This document shows positions 9,382 through 18,786 of a stretch of 64,000 nucleotides of DNA, in pieces. The position numbers and the translations under genes are program-made. Each line of letters starts with the position of its first letter. Positions within the stretch are counted from its first letter, which is position 1. The notes beneath the pieces are model-generated. The model was given only the letters and a program-made list of their open reading frames with translations, searched no databases and was not told the DNA's origin. Source of the DNA: Winogradskyella thalassocola (lineage in GTDB: Bacteria > Bacteroidota > Bacteroidia > Flavobacteriales > Flavobacteriaceae); NCBI RefSeq assembly GCF_900099995.1, contig NZ_FNCZ01000008.1, forward strand, positions 62,001 to 126,000. Direction: 5' to 3'.

Positions 9382-9867
9382 TTATCCTTCAGTAGGAACA
9401 AATTTCAACGCATCTCCATTAATACAATGACGTTTACCTGTCGTTTCTCTTGGGCCATCATTAAATACATGTCCTAAATGCCCTCCGCAAGTCGCACAAT
9501 GTTCTTCGTCTCTAGTATAACCAATTTTGGTGTCGGTTCCAAAGGCTACATTTCCTTCAATTACACGATCAAAGCTTGGCCATCCTGTACCTGAATCAAA
9601 TTTGTGCTCGCTTTTGAAGAGAGGTGTGTCACACGCAGCGCAATGGTAAACACCTTTCTTGTCGTTTTTATTTAAAGGACTAGAAAACGGACGTTCTGTT
9701 CCTGCCTCTCGTAAAACGTGATATTGTTCTTCAGTGAGTTGTGCTTTCCATTCGGCTTCTGATTTGGTAATTGTAAAGACTTCTTTTTCTTTAGTCTCCT
9801 TTTTTTGAGCTGAACTATTACAACTAAAAAACAAACTAATAACCGCTAATAATACTATCTTTTTCAA
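9382..9867 (-). CDS. msrB: Peptide-methionine (R)-S-oxide reductase, lipoprotein form
   Basis: MsrB reduces methionine-R-sulfoxide in oxidised proteins. Zn-binding CxxC pairs are visible (YHCAACDTP and HCATCGGH), as are the FDSGTGWPSF substrate loop and the catalytic Cys in KRHCINGDAL near the C-terminus. Here it carries a lipoprotein signal (residues 1-16, lipobox FFSC), so it should act in the periplasm or on a membrane surface rather than in the cytoplasm. It is a single-gene unit divergent from glgA. The 184-base gap towards smpB shows no recognisable feature. Confidence 0.95.
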   Translation of the reverse strand: MKKIVLLAVISLFFSCNSSAQKKETKEKEVFTITKSEAEWKAQLTEEQYHVLREAGTERPFSSPLNKNDKKGVYHCAACDTPLFKSEHKFDSGTGWPSFDRVIEGNVAFGTDTKIGYTRDEEHCATCGGHLGHVFNDGPRETTGKRHCINGDALKFVPTEG

Positions 9868-10018
9868 AATCTAATTTTTTTAAATTGTTGTTTGTTGGTT
9901 TGGTCGTTGCGCTATTTTATACATTACAAAATATTTTAAATTACATTCAAAATAATGCCTGACTTTATTTTTATTATTGTTAAATTTAACAGCATCAACA
10001 ATAAGTTTATATATGTCA

Positions 10019-11422
10019 ATGAAAATAATACATATAAGTGCAGAATGTTATCCAATTGCTAAAGTAGGTGGTTTGGCTGATGTTGTAGGCGCTTTACCTA
10101 AGTACCAAAATGAAATTGGTGCAGATAGTTCTGTTATAATGCCTTTCTATAACAATAAGTTTACACAATCGCATAAATTCACTTCAGTTTATGAGTCTAA
10201 TTTAAAATTAGGTAATCAAGACTTAAATTTTAACATTCTAAAAATTGTAGAACCTGTTTTAGATTTTAATATTTTCTTTGTTCATGTTGGAGATTTACTT
10301 TACACCGAAAGTGTATACACCGATAACGATACGAATCGCTTTTTAGCATTTCAAATAGCGGCTTTAGATTGGATATTAACTTTAAAAGAAAAACCAAATA
10401 TTATTCATTGCCATGATCATCATACAGGTTTAATCCCCTTTATGGCTCAAGAAAGTTATAAATATGAATCTTTAAATAAAATTCCTGTTATTACGACCAT
10501 TCATAATGCGCAATATCAAGGATGGATGGCTTATGATAATCTATATAAGATACCAAGATTTAATATTGAAAAAGTAGGTTTACTAATGTGGGAGGGTATG
10601 ATTAATTCATTAGCGGCCGCTATAAAATGTGCTTGGAGAGTGACGACGGTATCTCCGAGTTATATGGAAGAATTAAAATATAGCGCTAATGGTCTAGAGT
10701 CCTTACTATCTCATGAAAACTTTAAAGCAGTTGGAATTTTAAATGGTATAGATTCGGATGTTTGGAATCCAGAGACGGATAAATATATCATTAAAAATTA
10801 TAAGAAATCCACAGTAGAAGCTGGTAAAAAAGCGAATAAAAAGTGGTTGTGTTCACAGTTTAATTTGGATGAAAGTAAACCTTTATTTGCATTTATTGGG
10901 CGTTTGGTAGGCGAAAAAGGTGCTGAACTTTTACCTTATGCATTAGATTATGCTTTACGTTCTAAAGACATATCAGTCATTGTTTTAGGGTCTGGGTCTA
11001 AAGACACAGAACGTCAATTATTCGATTTAATACCAAGACACAGCGGAAATTACAATGCTTACATTGGTTATGATGAAAAGCTTTCGCATATTATTTATGC
11101 CGGAGCAGACTTTTTATTAATGCCATCTCGAGTAGAACCTTGCGGATTAAACCAAATGTATTCTTTAAGATACGGAACAGTGCCTATAGTAAGACGTATT
11201 GGAGGTTTAAAAGATACCGTTATAGATATTGGTGATAAAGGTTTTGGTATTTGTCATAATGAAGTGTCTATACAAGATATTGTTCATTCAATTACCAGAG
11301 GTAAGGAGTTTTATGGACAACAAAAAGAATTCAAAATAAACCGAAAACGTATAATGAACATTGATCATTCGTGGAAGGTCTCCGCTAAAGCATATGTAGA
11401 TTTATATAATTCAATAAACTAA
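10019..11422 (+). CDS. glgA: Glycogen synthase (ADP-glucose, GT5)
   Basis: GlgA adds glucose from ADP-glucose to growing alpha-1,4-glucan chains. The N-terminal KVGGLADVVGALPK motif that binds the sugar nucleotide is present. So are the TIHNAQYQG and GILNGIDSDVWNPETD motifs, the GRLVGEKG hinge and the C-terminal EPCGLNQMYSLRYGTVPIVRRIGGL motif. The ATG giving MKIIHISAECYP is preferred; ATG at 10013 (two codons more) is possible, while the upstream TTG at 9977 would add a non-family N-terminus. It heads the glgA-glgC-glgB set; 41 bases separate it from glgC with no terminator between them. Confidence 0.95.
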   Translation: MKIIHISAECYPIAKVGGLADVVGALPKYQNEIGADSSVIMPFYNNKFTQSHKFTSVYESNLKLGNQDLNFNILKIVEPVLDFNIFFVHVGDLLYTESVYTDNDTNRFLAFQIAALDWILTLKEKPNIIHCHDHHTGLIPFMAQESYKYESLNKIPVITTIHNAQYQGWMAYDNLYKIPRFNIEKVGLLMWEGMINSLAAAIKCAWRVTTVSPSYMEELKYSANGLESLLSHENFKAVGILNGIDSDVWNPETDKYIIKNYKKSTVEAGKKANKKWLCSQFNLDESKPLFAFIGRLVGEKGAELLPYALDYALRSKDISVIVLGSGSKDTERQLFDLIPRHSGNYNAYIGYDEKLSHIIYAGADFLLMPSRVEPCGLNQMYSLRYGTVPIVRRIGGLKDTVIDIGDKGFGICHNEVSIQDIVHSITRGKEFYGQQKEFKINRKRIMNIDHSWKVSAKAYVDLYNSIN

Positions 11423-11463
11423 AGAACTAAAAAAACGAAGCTAATCTAATCTAAACAAAAGCT

Positions 11464-12729
11464 ATGATAAACGATAAAGTATTGTCAATTATACTAGGAG
11501 GAGGCCAGGGGTCTCGATTATATCCATTAACAGAAAAACGTTCAAAGCCAGCAGTGCCAATAGCTGGTAAATATAGATTGGTTGATATACCTATTTCAAA
11601 CTGTATAAATTCTGATATTAAACGCATGTATGTTTTAACACAGTTTAATTCTGCATCATTAAATAGGCATATCAAAAATACGTATCACTTTAGTTTTTTT
11701 AGTTCGGCATTCGTAGATGTATTAGCTGCAGAACAAACACCCGAAAGCAAATCTTGGTTTCAAGGTACAGCAGATGCGGTAAGACAAAGTATGCAACATA
11801 TTAAGGGGCACGATTTTGAATATGCTTTAATTTTATCTGGTGATCAATTGTACCAAATGGATTTTAATGAAATGATTAGAGCTCATATTAATGCCAATGC
11901 AGAAATTTCTATAGCTACAATACCTGTTAATGAGAAAGATGCGACTTCTTTTGGTATCTTAAAGACAGATAAAGATAATGTAGTGACCTCATTTATAGAA
12001 AAACCAGGGCCAGAGTTATTGCCAGAATGGACGTCGGAAACAAGTGATGATATGAAAGCGCAAGGCAGAAATCATCTAGCTTCCATGGGTATATATATCT
12101 TTAATAGGCAGTTGTTAATTGATTTAATGAATAATCCCGAAACTAATGATTTTGGTAAAGAGATTATTCCGCAATCTATAGACAAGCATAAAACTTTAAG
12201 TTACCAATATGAAGGTTATTGGACAGATATTGGAAATATAGACTCGTTTTTTGAGGCTAATCTAGGGTTTACAGATGATTTGCCACAATTTAATTTATAC
12301 GATTCTAAACAACGTACATATACCAATGCCAGGATTCTTCCAACTTCAAAAATTACAGGTACAGCTTTAGATAGAGCCGTTATAGCCGAGGGTTGTATCA
12401 TAAATGCAGCTAAGATTGAAAAATCTGTTATCGGTATTCGATCTAGAATAGGCAAGGATTCTACAATTATTAATACCTATATGATGGGTAATGATGATTA
12501 TGAGTCTTTAGATGATATCAATAATAACAAGACAGAAATACTCTTAGGAATAGGAGAGCGATGTTACATAAAAAATACCATTATAGATAAAAATGTGCGT
12601 ATCGGTGACGATGTAAGAATTAATGGAGGTGCTCATTTGGCTGACACAGAAACAAATGAATATGTAGTTAAAGAAGGCATCGTTGTGATAAAGAAAGATG
12701 CTATAATTCCTAAAGGGTTTGTACTTTAA
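11464..12729 (+). CDS. glgC: Glucose-1-phosphate adenylyltransferase
   Basis: GlgC makes ADP-glucose from ATP and glucose-1-phosphate, the committed step of bacterial glycogen synthesis. The 421-residue length is typical. Visible motifs are the nucleotide loop GGGQGSRLYPLTEKRSKPAVPI, the metal-binding SGDQLYQMDF, FIEKPGP, and YWTDIGNIDSFFEANL, followed by a left-handed beta-helix C-terminus with hexapeptide-like repeats. It sits between glgA and glgB, three bases from the latter, so the three enzymes are made from one message. Regulation by 3-PGA or fructose-1,6-bisphosphate cannot be judged from sequence. Confidence 0.95.
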   Translation: MINDKVLSIILGGGQGSRLYPLTEKRSKPAVPIAGKYRLVDIPISNCINSDIKRMYVLTQFNSASLNRHIKNTYHFSFFSSAFVDVLAAEQTPESKSWFQGTADAVRQSMQHIKGHDFEYALILSGDQLYQMDFNEMIRAHINANAEISIATIPVNEKDATSFGILKTDKDNVVTSFIEKPGPELLPEWTSETSDDMKAQGRNHLASMGIYIFNRQLLIDLMNNPETNDFGKEIIPQSIDKHKTLSYQYEGYWTDIGNIDSFFEANLGFTDDLPQFNLYDSKQRTYTNARILPTSKITGTALDRAVIAEGCIINAAKIEKSVIGIRSRIGKDSTIINTYMMGNDDYESLDDINNNKTEILLGIGERCYIKNTIIDKNVRIGDDVRINGGAHLADTETNEYVVKEGIVVIKKDAIIPKGFVL

Positions 12730-12732
12730 TAT

Positions 12733-14730
12733 ATGGCAGAAGTAATAGCACATAGTCGTTTTACAGATTTTGATGTAGACCTTTTTAAATCTGGAAAGCA
12801 CTATCGTTTATATGAGAAATTTGGATCTCATATTACTACTTTAAACGGAGTAGAAGGTGTTTACTTTGCTGTTTGGGCACCAAGTGCTAAAATGGTATCT
12901 GTAATCGGAGACTTTAATTTCTGGACAGAAGGAGAACATAAATTGAATGTACGTTGGGATTCTAGCGGTATTTGGGAGGGGTTTATTCCGGGTGTAGGAA
13001 AAGGAAGCAAGTACAAATATAAAATCCTTAGCAGTAACAATGATTTAAAAACAGAAAAAGCAGATCCTTACGCAAGGCGTGCAGAACACAATCCGCAAAC
13101 GGCATCCATTGTTTGGGATGACCACTACAAATGGAAGGATACCAAATGGATGAATAAGCGTAAAAAGAATAACGCTTTAGACGCACCGTTTTCTGTTTAC
13201 GAAGTTCATTTAGGATCTTGGAAAAAGAAAATTGAAGAAAATCGTTTTATGTCTTATGTAGAGATGGCAGATGAATTGGTCAGCTACGTAAAAGAGATGA
13301 ATTTTACACATGTAGAATTAATGCCAGTTATGGAGTTTCCTTATGATCCTTCGTGGGGTTATCAGGTTACAGGGTACTTTGCTCCAACATCGCGATTTGG
13401 TTATCCTGAAGAGTTCAAATTATTAGTAGATAAGTTTCATCAAAATGATATTGGGATTATTCTCGATTGGGTACCTTCACATTTCCCAGAAGATGCACAT
13501 GGACTTGGTTTTTTTGACGGTTCAGCGCTTTATGAGCATCCGGATAAAAGAAAAGGCTATCACCAAGATTGGAAGAGTTTAATTTTTAATTATGGCCGTA
13601 ACGAAGTCAAATCATTTTTAATTAGTAATGCCATATTTTGGTTAGATCAATATCATGCTGATGGTTTTAGAGTAGATGCCGTAGCATCGATGTTATTTTT
13701 AGATTACAGTAGAGAAGAAGGAGAATGGGAGCCAAATATGTTTGGTGGACGAGAGAATCTAGAAGCCATGTCATTTTTAAGAGAAATGAATGAAGCGGTG
13801 TACTCCGCTTTTCCAGATGTACAAACTATCGCAGAAGAATCGACAGCATTTCCTATGGTTTCTAAACCTGTTTTTATGGGAGGCTTAGGATTTGGAATGA
13901 AATGGATGATGGGGTGGATGCACGATACACTAGATTATTTTAGTAAAGAAACGGTGTATAGGCAATTTCACCAAAATGATTTAACGTTCTCAATGACCTA
14001 TGCGTTTACAGAGAACTTTATGTTGCCGTTAAGTCATGATGAAGTGGTATATGGTAAATCTTCCATTTTAGGAAAAATGCCAGGTGATGAGTGGCAGCGT
14101 TTTGCGAATTTAAGATTATTGTACAGTTATATGTTTACGCATCCTGGCACCAATTTATTGTTTCAAGGTTCAGAGTTCGGACAGAGTAGCGAGTGGAATT
14201 TTAAAACCAGTCTCGATTGGCATTTATTACAATACGATCCTCATAAAGGAGTGCAAGAATTAGTTAAAGACTTGAATACGCTTTATAAAAACGAACCCGC
14301 ATTACATCAGAAACAATTTGAAATAGAAGGTTTTGAGTGGATAGATTACGGGGATTCTAAGAATTCTGTATTTACGTATATTAGAAAAGGAAACGCAGAA
14401 AAGGACGATGTGATTATTGCTTGTAATATGACGCCTGTTCCTAAAGAAAACTACAAATTAGGTGTACCGAGAAAGGGGAAACTAAAAGAAGTTTTTAATA
14501 GTGATTTAAAGAAATACTTTGGAACCGGAGAGTATAATAACAAAGTAAAAACCACAAAAGCCGAAGCTTGGCATTATAGAGATTATTCGATGGAGATTAA
14601 TATTCCGCCTTTAGGGATGGTTGCTTTTAGGTATGAAAATCGAGTAAAACCTAAAACAAAAACTGTAACTAAAGTTAAGTCTAAAGTAAAGACAGTGGCT
14701 AAGCCTAAGAAGGCAACTAAAAAGAGCTAA
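12733..14730 (+). CDS. glgB: 1,4-alpha-glucan branching enzyme (GH13)
   Basis: GlgB introduces alpha-1,6 branches into glycogen. It has an N-terminal CBM48 beta-sandwich (about residues 20-110, GVYFAVWAPSAKMVSVIGDFNFW) and a GH13 barrel. The barrel has conserved region I DWVPSHF, region II GFRVDAVASML (nucleophile Asp), region III TIAEEST (acid/base Glu) and region IV LPLSHDEV. A C-terminal all-beta domain follows. The last 25 or so residues are an unusual Lys/Val/Thr-rich tail (VKPKTKTVTKVKSKVK...) beyond the normal end of the fold. A perfect 11-bp hairpin lies 46 bases after the stop and probably ends the glg message. Confidence 0.95.
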   Translation: MAEVIAHSRFTDFDVDLFKSGKHYRLYEKFGSHITTLNGVEGVYFAVWAPSAKMVSVIGDFNFWTEGEHKLNVRWDSSGIWEGFIPGVGKGSKYKYKILSSNNDLKTEKADPYARRAEHNPQTASIVWDDHYKWKDTKWMNKRKKNNALDAPFSVYEVHLGSWKKKIEENRFMSYVEMADELVSYVKEMNFTHVELMPVMEFPYDPSWGYQVTGYFAPTSRFGYPEEFKLLVDKFHQNDIGIILDWVPSHFPEDAHGLGFFDGSALYEHPDKRKGYHQDWKSLIFNYGRNEVKSFLISNAIFWLDQYHADGFRVDAVASMLFLDYSREEGEWEPNMFGGRENLEAMSFLREMNEAVYSAFPDVQTIAEESTAFPMVSKPVFMGGLGFGMKWMMGWMHDTLDYFSKETVYRQFHQNDLTFSMTYAFTENFMLPLSHDEVVYGKSSILGKMPGDEWQRFANLRLLYSYMFTHPGTNLLFQGSEFGQSSEWNFKTSLDWHLLQYDPHKGVQELVKDLNTLYKNEPALHQKQFEIEGFEWIDYGDSKNSVFTYIRKGNAEKDDVIIACNMTPVPKENYKLGVPRKGKLKEVFNSDLKKYFGTGEYNNKVKTTKAEAWHYRDYSMEINIPPLGMVAFRYENRVKPKTKTVTKVKSKVKTVAKPKKATKKS

Positions 14731-14775
14731 AGTATCAACAAGCTTTATATGTTAGAAATCAAATAATGTTATTAT

Positions 14776-14811
14776 AGACCTCAAAGTATTAAAACCTTTG
14801 AGGTCTATTTT
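14776..14811 (+). terminator. Terminator hairpin after glgB
   Basis: AGACCTCAAAG (14776-14786) pairs perfectly with CTTTGAGGTCT (14796-14806) around a 9-base loop and is followed by ATTTTG. The stem is strong but the T-run is short. Confidence 0.7.
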
Positions 14812-14858
14812 GAATTATGATGATGTAATTTAAATAACACCACTAATAAGTAAGACGC

Positions 14859-15266
14859 ATGGCATCTAGTAGAAGCGCATTTTTATTAAAATATGGTATT
14901 CCAAGCATCGCTGTTGTTGTTATTATCATACAGGTGTATTTTGTAAATACACATAATCTTAGTAAATGGAAAGGTGGTGGTTATGGTATGTACACTGAAA
15001 TCCATTATTTTTATAATCAAATATATATTCCTGGGATGTCAGTTGATTCTTTATTAAAGGATGATCCCAATATGAAATCAACTTTAGGGTATTTAATGTT
15101 AATGCCAAATAAAGATAACCTTAACGAAGCAGCCAAACTTGTTCTAAGAACTACAAAAAAAGACAGTATTCATATTCAAATTTGGAAACCGACAATCAAT
15201 TCAGAAAACGGTGTTCATTCTAGAGCATTGATTGATGAGGTATATATGAAAACCTCAAACCTATGA
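14859..15266 (+). CDS. Single-pass membrane protein, first of a coupled pair
   Basis: A 135-residue protein with one transmembrane helix at about residues 14-31 (GIPSIAVVVIIIQVYFVN) and an external domain of about 100 residues. I recognise no family. A GGGYGMYTEIHYF motif follows the helix. Its stop overlaps the start of the next gene by four bases (ATGA), implying translational coupling and a shared complex with the polytopic partner. It follows the glg terminator, so it is probably transcribed separately from glycogen genes. Confidence 0.65.
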   Translation: MASSRSAFLLKYGIPSIAVVVIIIQVYFVNTHNLSKWKGGGYGMYTEIHYFYNQIYIPGMSVDSLLKDDPNMKSTLGYLMLMPNKDNLNEAAKLVLRTTKKDSIHIQIWKPTINSENGVHSRALIDEVYMKTSNL

Positions 15267-16117
15267 AATATTGGTCGGACATAAAAGAGACTTTAAGCAC
15301 AAATATTGAGCTTGCAAGCCAATTGTTGCTTTTAACACTTGGAGTTTATTCTTTCGTTTTGGCAGAAGATAATCGATTATCGAAGGTTCTAGTGATATTT
15401 ATAGGGCTAATGATATGGTTCTTTTTTCGCAACAAAACAAAACATCCAATTATCTGGCTTATGTTTTTTAGCCTTCTTGTAATCGATCTTTTTCAATCCT
15501 ATTTTTGGTTAGCAAATCATCATTTTTTGATTGTGCTTATGGTGCTTTCCTTAATATTTTACAGCTATCATAAACGTGAAGACTTTCTATTAAAAAACAT
15601 TCAGATGCTCTTAGTTGTTGTATTGGTGTCTTCAGCATTTCAAAAACTTATGTCGAGCCAATTTATGAGTGGTGAGTTTTATTATTATGTGTTTAATAGA
15701 GGTGGTTTATTTCGATCTTTTCTTAATTTCTCTTCAGAAAGCTTAGAGATCGTTAATAGTAATTCTGAAAGTATTCTAATCTTACAAGACAAAGATCCAA
15801 ATAGTAACGAGAATATTGTGTTGAAGGACATTGTACCAAATCTTCATGTAATAAGTTTAATCTTTGCTTGGGTTACTATTGTATTCGAATTTATTGTAGC
15901 CATTGCTATTTTATGGAAGCCAAAACATAGATGGACGCATTTGTTATTATCATTAATGATTTTGGGTATACTTTGTACAAGGTTAGAAACTGGTTTTATG
16001 GCATTGCTAGGCATATGTGGTTTGTTTTTGTGTGGGAATCTTAAATTGAGATTGCTATATGTCACTATTGTGTTAGGCTGTGTCACAATGATGATTACAA
16101 AACTCGGGTTTCACTAG
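15263..16117 (+). CDS. Polytopic membrane protein, partner of the preceding gene
   Basis: A 284-residue integral membrane protein with about seven or eight hydrophobic segments. The segment around residues 115-155 (VVLVSSAFQKLMSSQFMSGEFYYYVFNRGG) recalls the FxKLxxxFxSGE pattern of HTTM/DoxX-type four-helix modules. That would make it a possible quinone- or thiol-linked membrane protein, but this is only a resemblance. It starts inside the stop of the upstream single-pass protein (ATGA). About 165 bases follow without a clear terminator before the GH31 gene. Confidence 0.62.
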   Translation: MKYWSDIKETLSTNIELASQLLLLTLGVYSFVLAEDNRLSKVLVIFIGLMIWFFFRNKTKHPIIWLMFFSLLVIDLFQSYFWLANHHFLIVLMVLSLIFYSYHKREDFLLKNIQMLLVVVLVSSAFQKLMSSQFMSGEFYYYVFNRGGLFRSFLNFSSESLEIVNSNSESILILQDKDPNSNENIVLKDIVPNLHVISLIFAWVTIVFEFIVAIAILWKPKHRWTHLLLSLMILGILCTRLETGFMALLGICGLFLCGNLKLRLLYVTIVLGCVTMMITKLGFH

Positions 16118-16284
16118 ATTTTCAATACATTTTCATCAATAGATCAATATAAAATTACTAATAACATAAAAACGAAGACCGAAAACGAAATAGTTAACAA
16201 CAATTTTTATTATGAAAGGCTAACCCTTTCAAAAGTTTAAATTTTTCCGTTTTTTTGCGGGTGGTTTTGCTTAAAAATTAACTT

Positions 16285-18702
16285 ATGATTGTAAATACTG
16301 AATTAGAAAATAAAGGAAATTTATTTCCTTCAAAAATAATTGACTTTAAAAAAGATGTTGATAAGCTGTATTTTACAGCAGATAATGATGTCATATTAGA
16401 GTTGACTGTTGTAAGAGATAGTTTACTTCGCTTTAGATATACTACGGTTGGAAATTTTGATAATGATTTTTCTTATGCTATTACTAAATATGCAAGCATA
16501 GGTTATAATAAGCTCGAAATAGAAGATAAAAAAGAGTGTTATGAAATAGTTACAACCAAATTAGTTTGTAAGATTTCTAAGGAAGATATGACAGTATCAA
16601 TCTTTGATGCCATTGATGGTACACTTATTAATCAAGATGAAGGAGGATTTCACTGGGAAGAAAGCTATGAACATGGTGGAAACATCGTAAAGATGAGTAA
16701 AGTCTCTAACGATGGCGAAAGTTATTACGGACTTGGAGATAAACCAAACCATCTTAATCTAAAAGGAAAACGTTACGATAATTGGGTAACCGATTCTTAT
16801 GCGTACGGAAAAGATACAGATCCAATTTATAAAACGATTCCGTTTTATACAGGTTTACATCATGGTAAAGCCTATGGGATTTTCTTTGATAATACATTTA
16901 GATCGTCTTTTGATTTTGCACAAGAACGTAGAAATGTTACTAGTTTTTGGGCACAAGGCGGTGAAATGAATTATTACTTTTTCTATGGCCCTAAAATGAG
17001 CGATGTTGTAGAGAGTTATACAGATTTAACAGGAAAGCCACATCATTTACCACCACTTTGGGCATTAGGTTTTCACCAGTGTAAATGGAGTTATTATCCA
17101 GAAAGCAAAGTAAAGGAGATTACCTCAACGTTTAGAAAATTGCAGATACCTTGTGATGCTATCTATTTGGATATCGATTATATGGAAGGATTTCGTTGCT
17201 TCACTTGGAACAAAGAATACTTTCCAGACCCAAAACGTATGGTTAAAGAATTATTGGAGGATGGTTTTAAAACCGTTGCGATTATTGATCCAGGTATAAA
17301 AATAGATAAAGACTATTCTGTATTTAAAGAGGCTTTAGAAAAAGATTATTTCTGTAAACGTGCAGATGGTGATTATATGAAAGGTAAAGTGTGGCCTGGG
17401 GAATGTTATTTTCCAGATTTTACAAATCCTGAAGTGAGAGATTGGTGGTCTGGATTATTTCAAGAACTCATTGAAGATATTGGTATCAAAGGTGTTTGGA
17501 ATGATATGAATGAGCCAGCCGTTATGGAAGTGCCAAATAAAACATTCCCAGACGATGTACGTCACGATTACGATGGTAATCCATGTAGTCATAGAAAAGC
17601 TCATAATATTTATGGTATGCAGATGGCAAGAGCAACATATCAGGGTTTAAAAAAATATTCATATCCAAAACGTCCTTTTGTGATTACACGTGCAGCGTAT
17701 TCCGGCACACAACGTTACACATCTACTTGGACAGGAGATAACGTGGCAACTTGGGAGCATCTTTGGATTGCTAACATACAAGCGCAACGTATGGCAATGT
17801 CTGGTTTTTCATTTGCTGGTAGTGATATTGGTGGCTTTGCAGAGCAACCACAAGGAGAATTATTTACACGTTGGATTCAGTTAGGGATTTTTCATCCATT
17901 TTTTAGAGTGCATTCTTCTGGTGATCATGGAGACCAAGAGCCTTGGGCTTTTGATGAAGATGTAACAGCTATCGTAAAGAAATTTATAGAGATTAGATAT
18001 CAATTATTGCCGTATTTGTATACTGCATTTTGGAATTATGTAGATCATGGTACTCCATTATTAAAATCGTTGGTGTTATACGATCAAGCTGATGTGCAAA
18101 CACATTACAGAACAGACGAATTTATTTTTGGAGAACAAATATTAGCATGTCCTGTTTTAGAACCAAATGCTAAGGGTAGAAGAATGTATATTCCTCAAGG
18201 GAATTGGTATAACTTCTGGACCGATGACGTTATAAAAGGAGGTAAAGAAATGTGGGTAGATGCTGATATCGATAGTATACCATTTTTTGTAAAAGAAGGT
18301 GCAATTATTCCTAAATACCCAATTCAACAATATGTTGGTGAAAAGGAAATTACAGAAATCACATTAGATGTATATTATAAAAACGGTAAGGAAGAAAGTG
18401 ATCTTTACAGTGATGCTAATGATGGTTTTGATTATACAAAGGGACGTTATAGTTTAAGAAATTTTAAACTTACCGGAAAGACTAATGAGTTAATCATCAA
18501 TCAACACAAGGAAGGAAAATTTATTACACCTTATGAAACCTTTAATATTCAATTTCATGGTTTACCTTTCGATATTGTAGAGGTGCAATTAGATAATGAA
18601 AAGATAGAGCACAAAAGCTTAAGAGTTAATGGTATAGAATCAATTGTAGTAGATAAGAATTTTTCTGAGTTACATATAATAGGAGTGAAGTCAACTTCAT
18701 AG
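16285..18702 (+). CDS. GH31 alpha-glucosidase
   Basis: An 805-residue family 31 glycosidase that would release glucose from the non-reducing end of alpha-glucans or maltodextrins. Visible family signatures are the PPLWALGFHQCKWSYYPE entry strand, IYLDIDYMEGFRCFTW, the nucleophile region GVWNDMNEPAVME and the acid/base region STWTGDNVATWEHL. FSFAGSDIGGF and the FFRVHSSGDHGDQEPW loop are also present. No signal peptide is seen, so it should be cytoplasmic. Its proximity to glgA-glgC-glgB and the absence of glgP or glgX here suggest a role in turning over short glucans, which is inference. An N-terminal beta domain precedes the barrel as in other members. Confidence 0.93.
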   Translation: MIVNTELENKGNLFPSKIIDFKKDVDKLYFTADNDVILELTVVRDSLLRFRYTTVGNFDNDFSYAITKYASIGYNKLEIEDKKECYEIVTTKLVCKISKEDMTVSIFDAIDGTLINQDEGGFHWEESYEHGGNIVKMSKVSNDGESYYGLGDKPNHLNLKGKRYDNWVTDSYAYGKDTDPIYKTIPFYTGLHHGKAYGIFFDNTFRSSFDFAQERRNVTSFWAQGGEMNYYFFYGPKMSDVVESYTDLTGKPHHLPPLWALGFHQCKWSYYPESKVKEITSTFRKLQIPCDAIYLDIDYMEGFRCFTWNKEYFPDPKRMVKELLEDGFKTVAIIDPGIKIDKDYSVFKEALEKDYFCKRADGDYMKGKVWPGECYFPDFTNPEVRDWWSGLFQELIEDIGIKGVWNDMNEPAVMEVPNKTFPDDVRHDYDGNPCSHRKAHNIYGMQMARATYQGLKKYSYPKRPFVITRAAYSGTQRYTSTWTGDNVATWEHLWIANIQAQRMAMSGFSFAGSDIGGFAEQPQGELFTRWIQLGIFHPFFRVHSSGDHGDQEPWAFDEDVTAIVKKFIEIRYQLLPYLYTAFWNYVDHGTPLLKSLVLYDQADVQTHYRTDEFIFGEQILACPVLEPNAKGRRMYIPQGNWYNFWTDDVIKGGKEMWVDADIDSIPFFVKEGAIIPKYPIQQYVGEKEITEITLDVYYKNGKEESDLYSDANDGFDYTKGRYSLRNFKLTGKTNELIINQHKEGKFITPYETFNIQFHGLPFDIVEVQLDNEKIEHKSLRVNGIESIVVDKNFSELHIIGVKSTS

Positions 18703-18714
18703 TGACCAATTCGT

Positions 18715-18722
18715 TATTTTTG
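18715..18722 (+). promoter_or_regulatory. Candidate -7 box for the M48 protease gene
   Basis: TATTTTTG matches the Bacteroidota -7 consensus TAnnTTTG and lies 65 bases before the ATG at 18787. No TTTG is visible at -33, so support is partial. Confidence 0.3.
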
Positions 18723-18786
18723 TGTCCTATTATTAGTGCAAAATTTATGTTTGCACGTCAATAATTTTAATTTAAAAAAATTAAGT

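Noticed and set aside
16118-16284. Promoter of the GH31 gene
   Set aside because: No TAnnTTTG or TTTG pair with correct spacing could be found, although a promoter is likely present.
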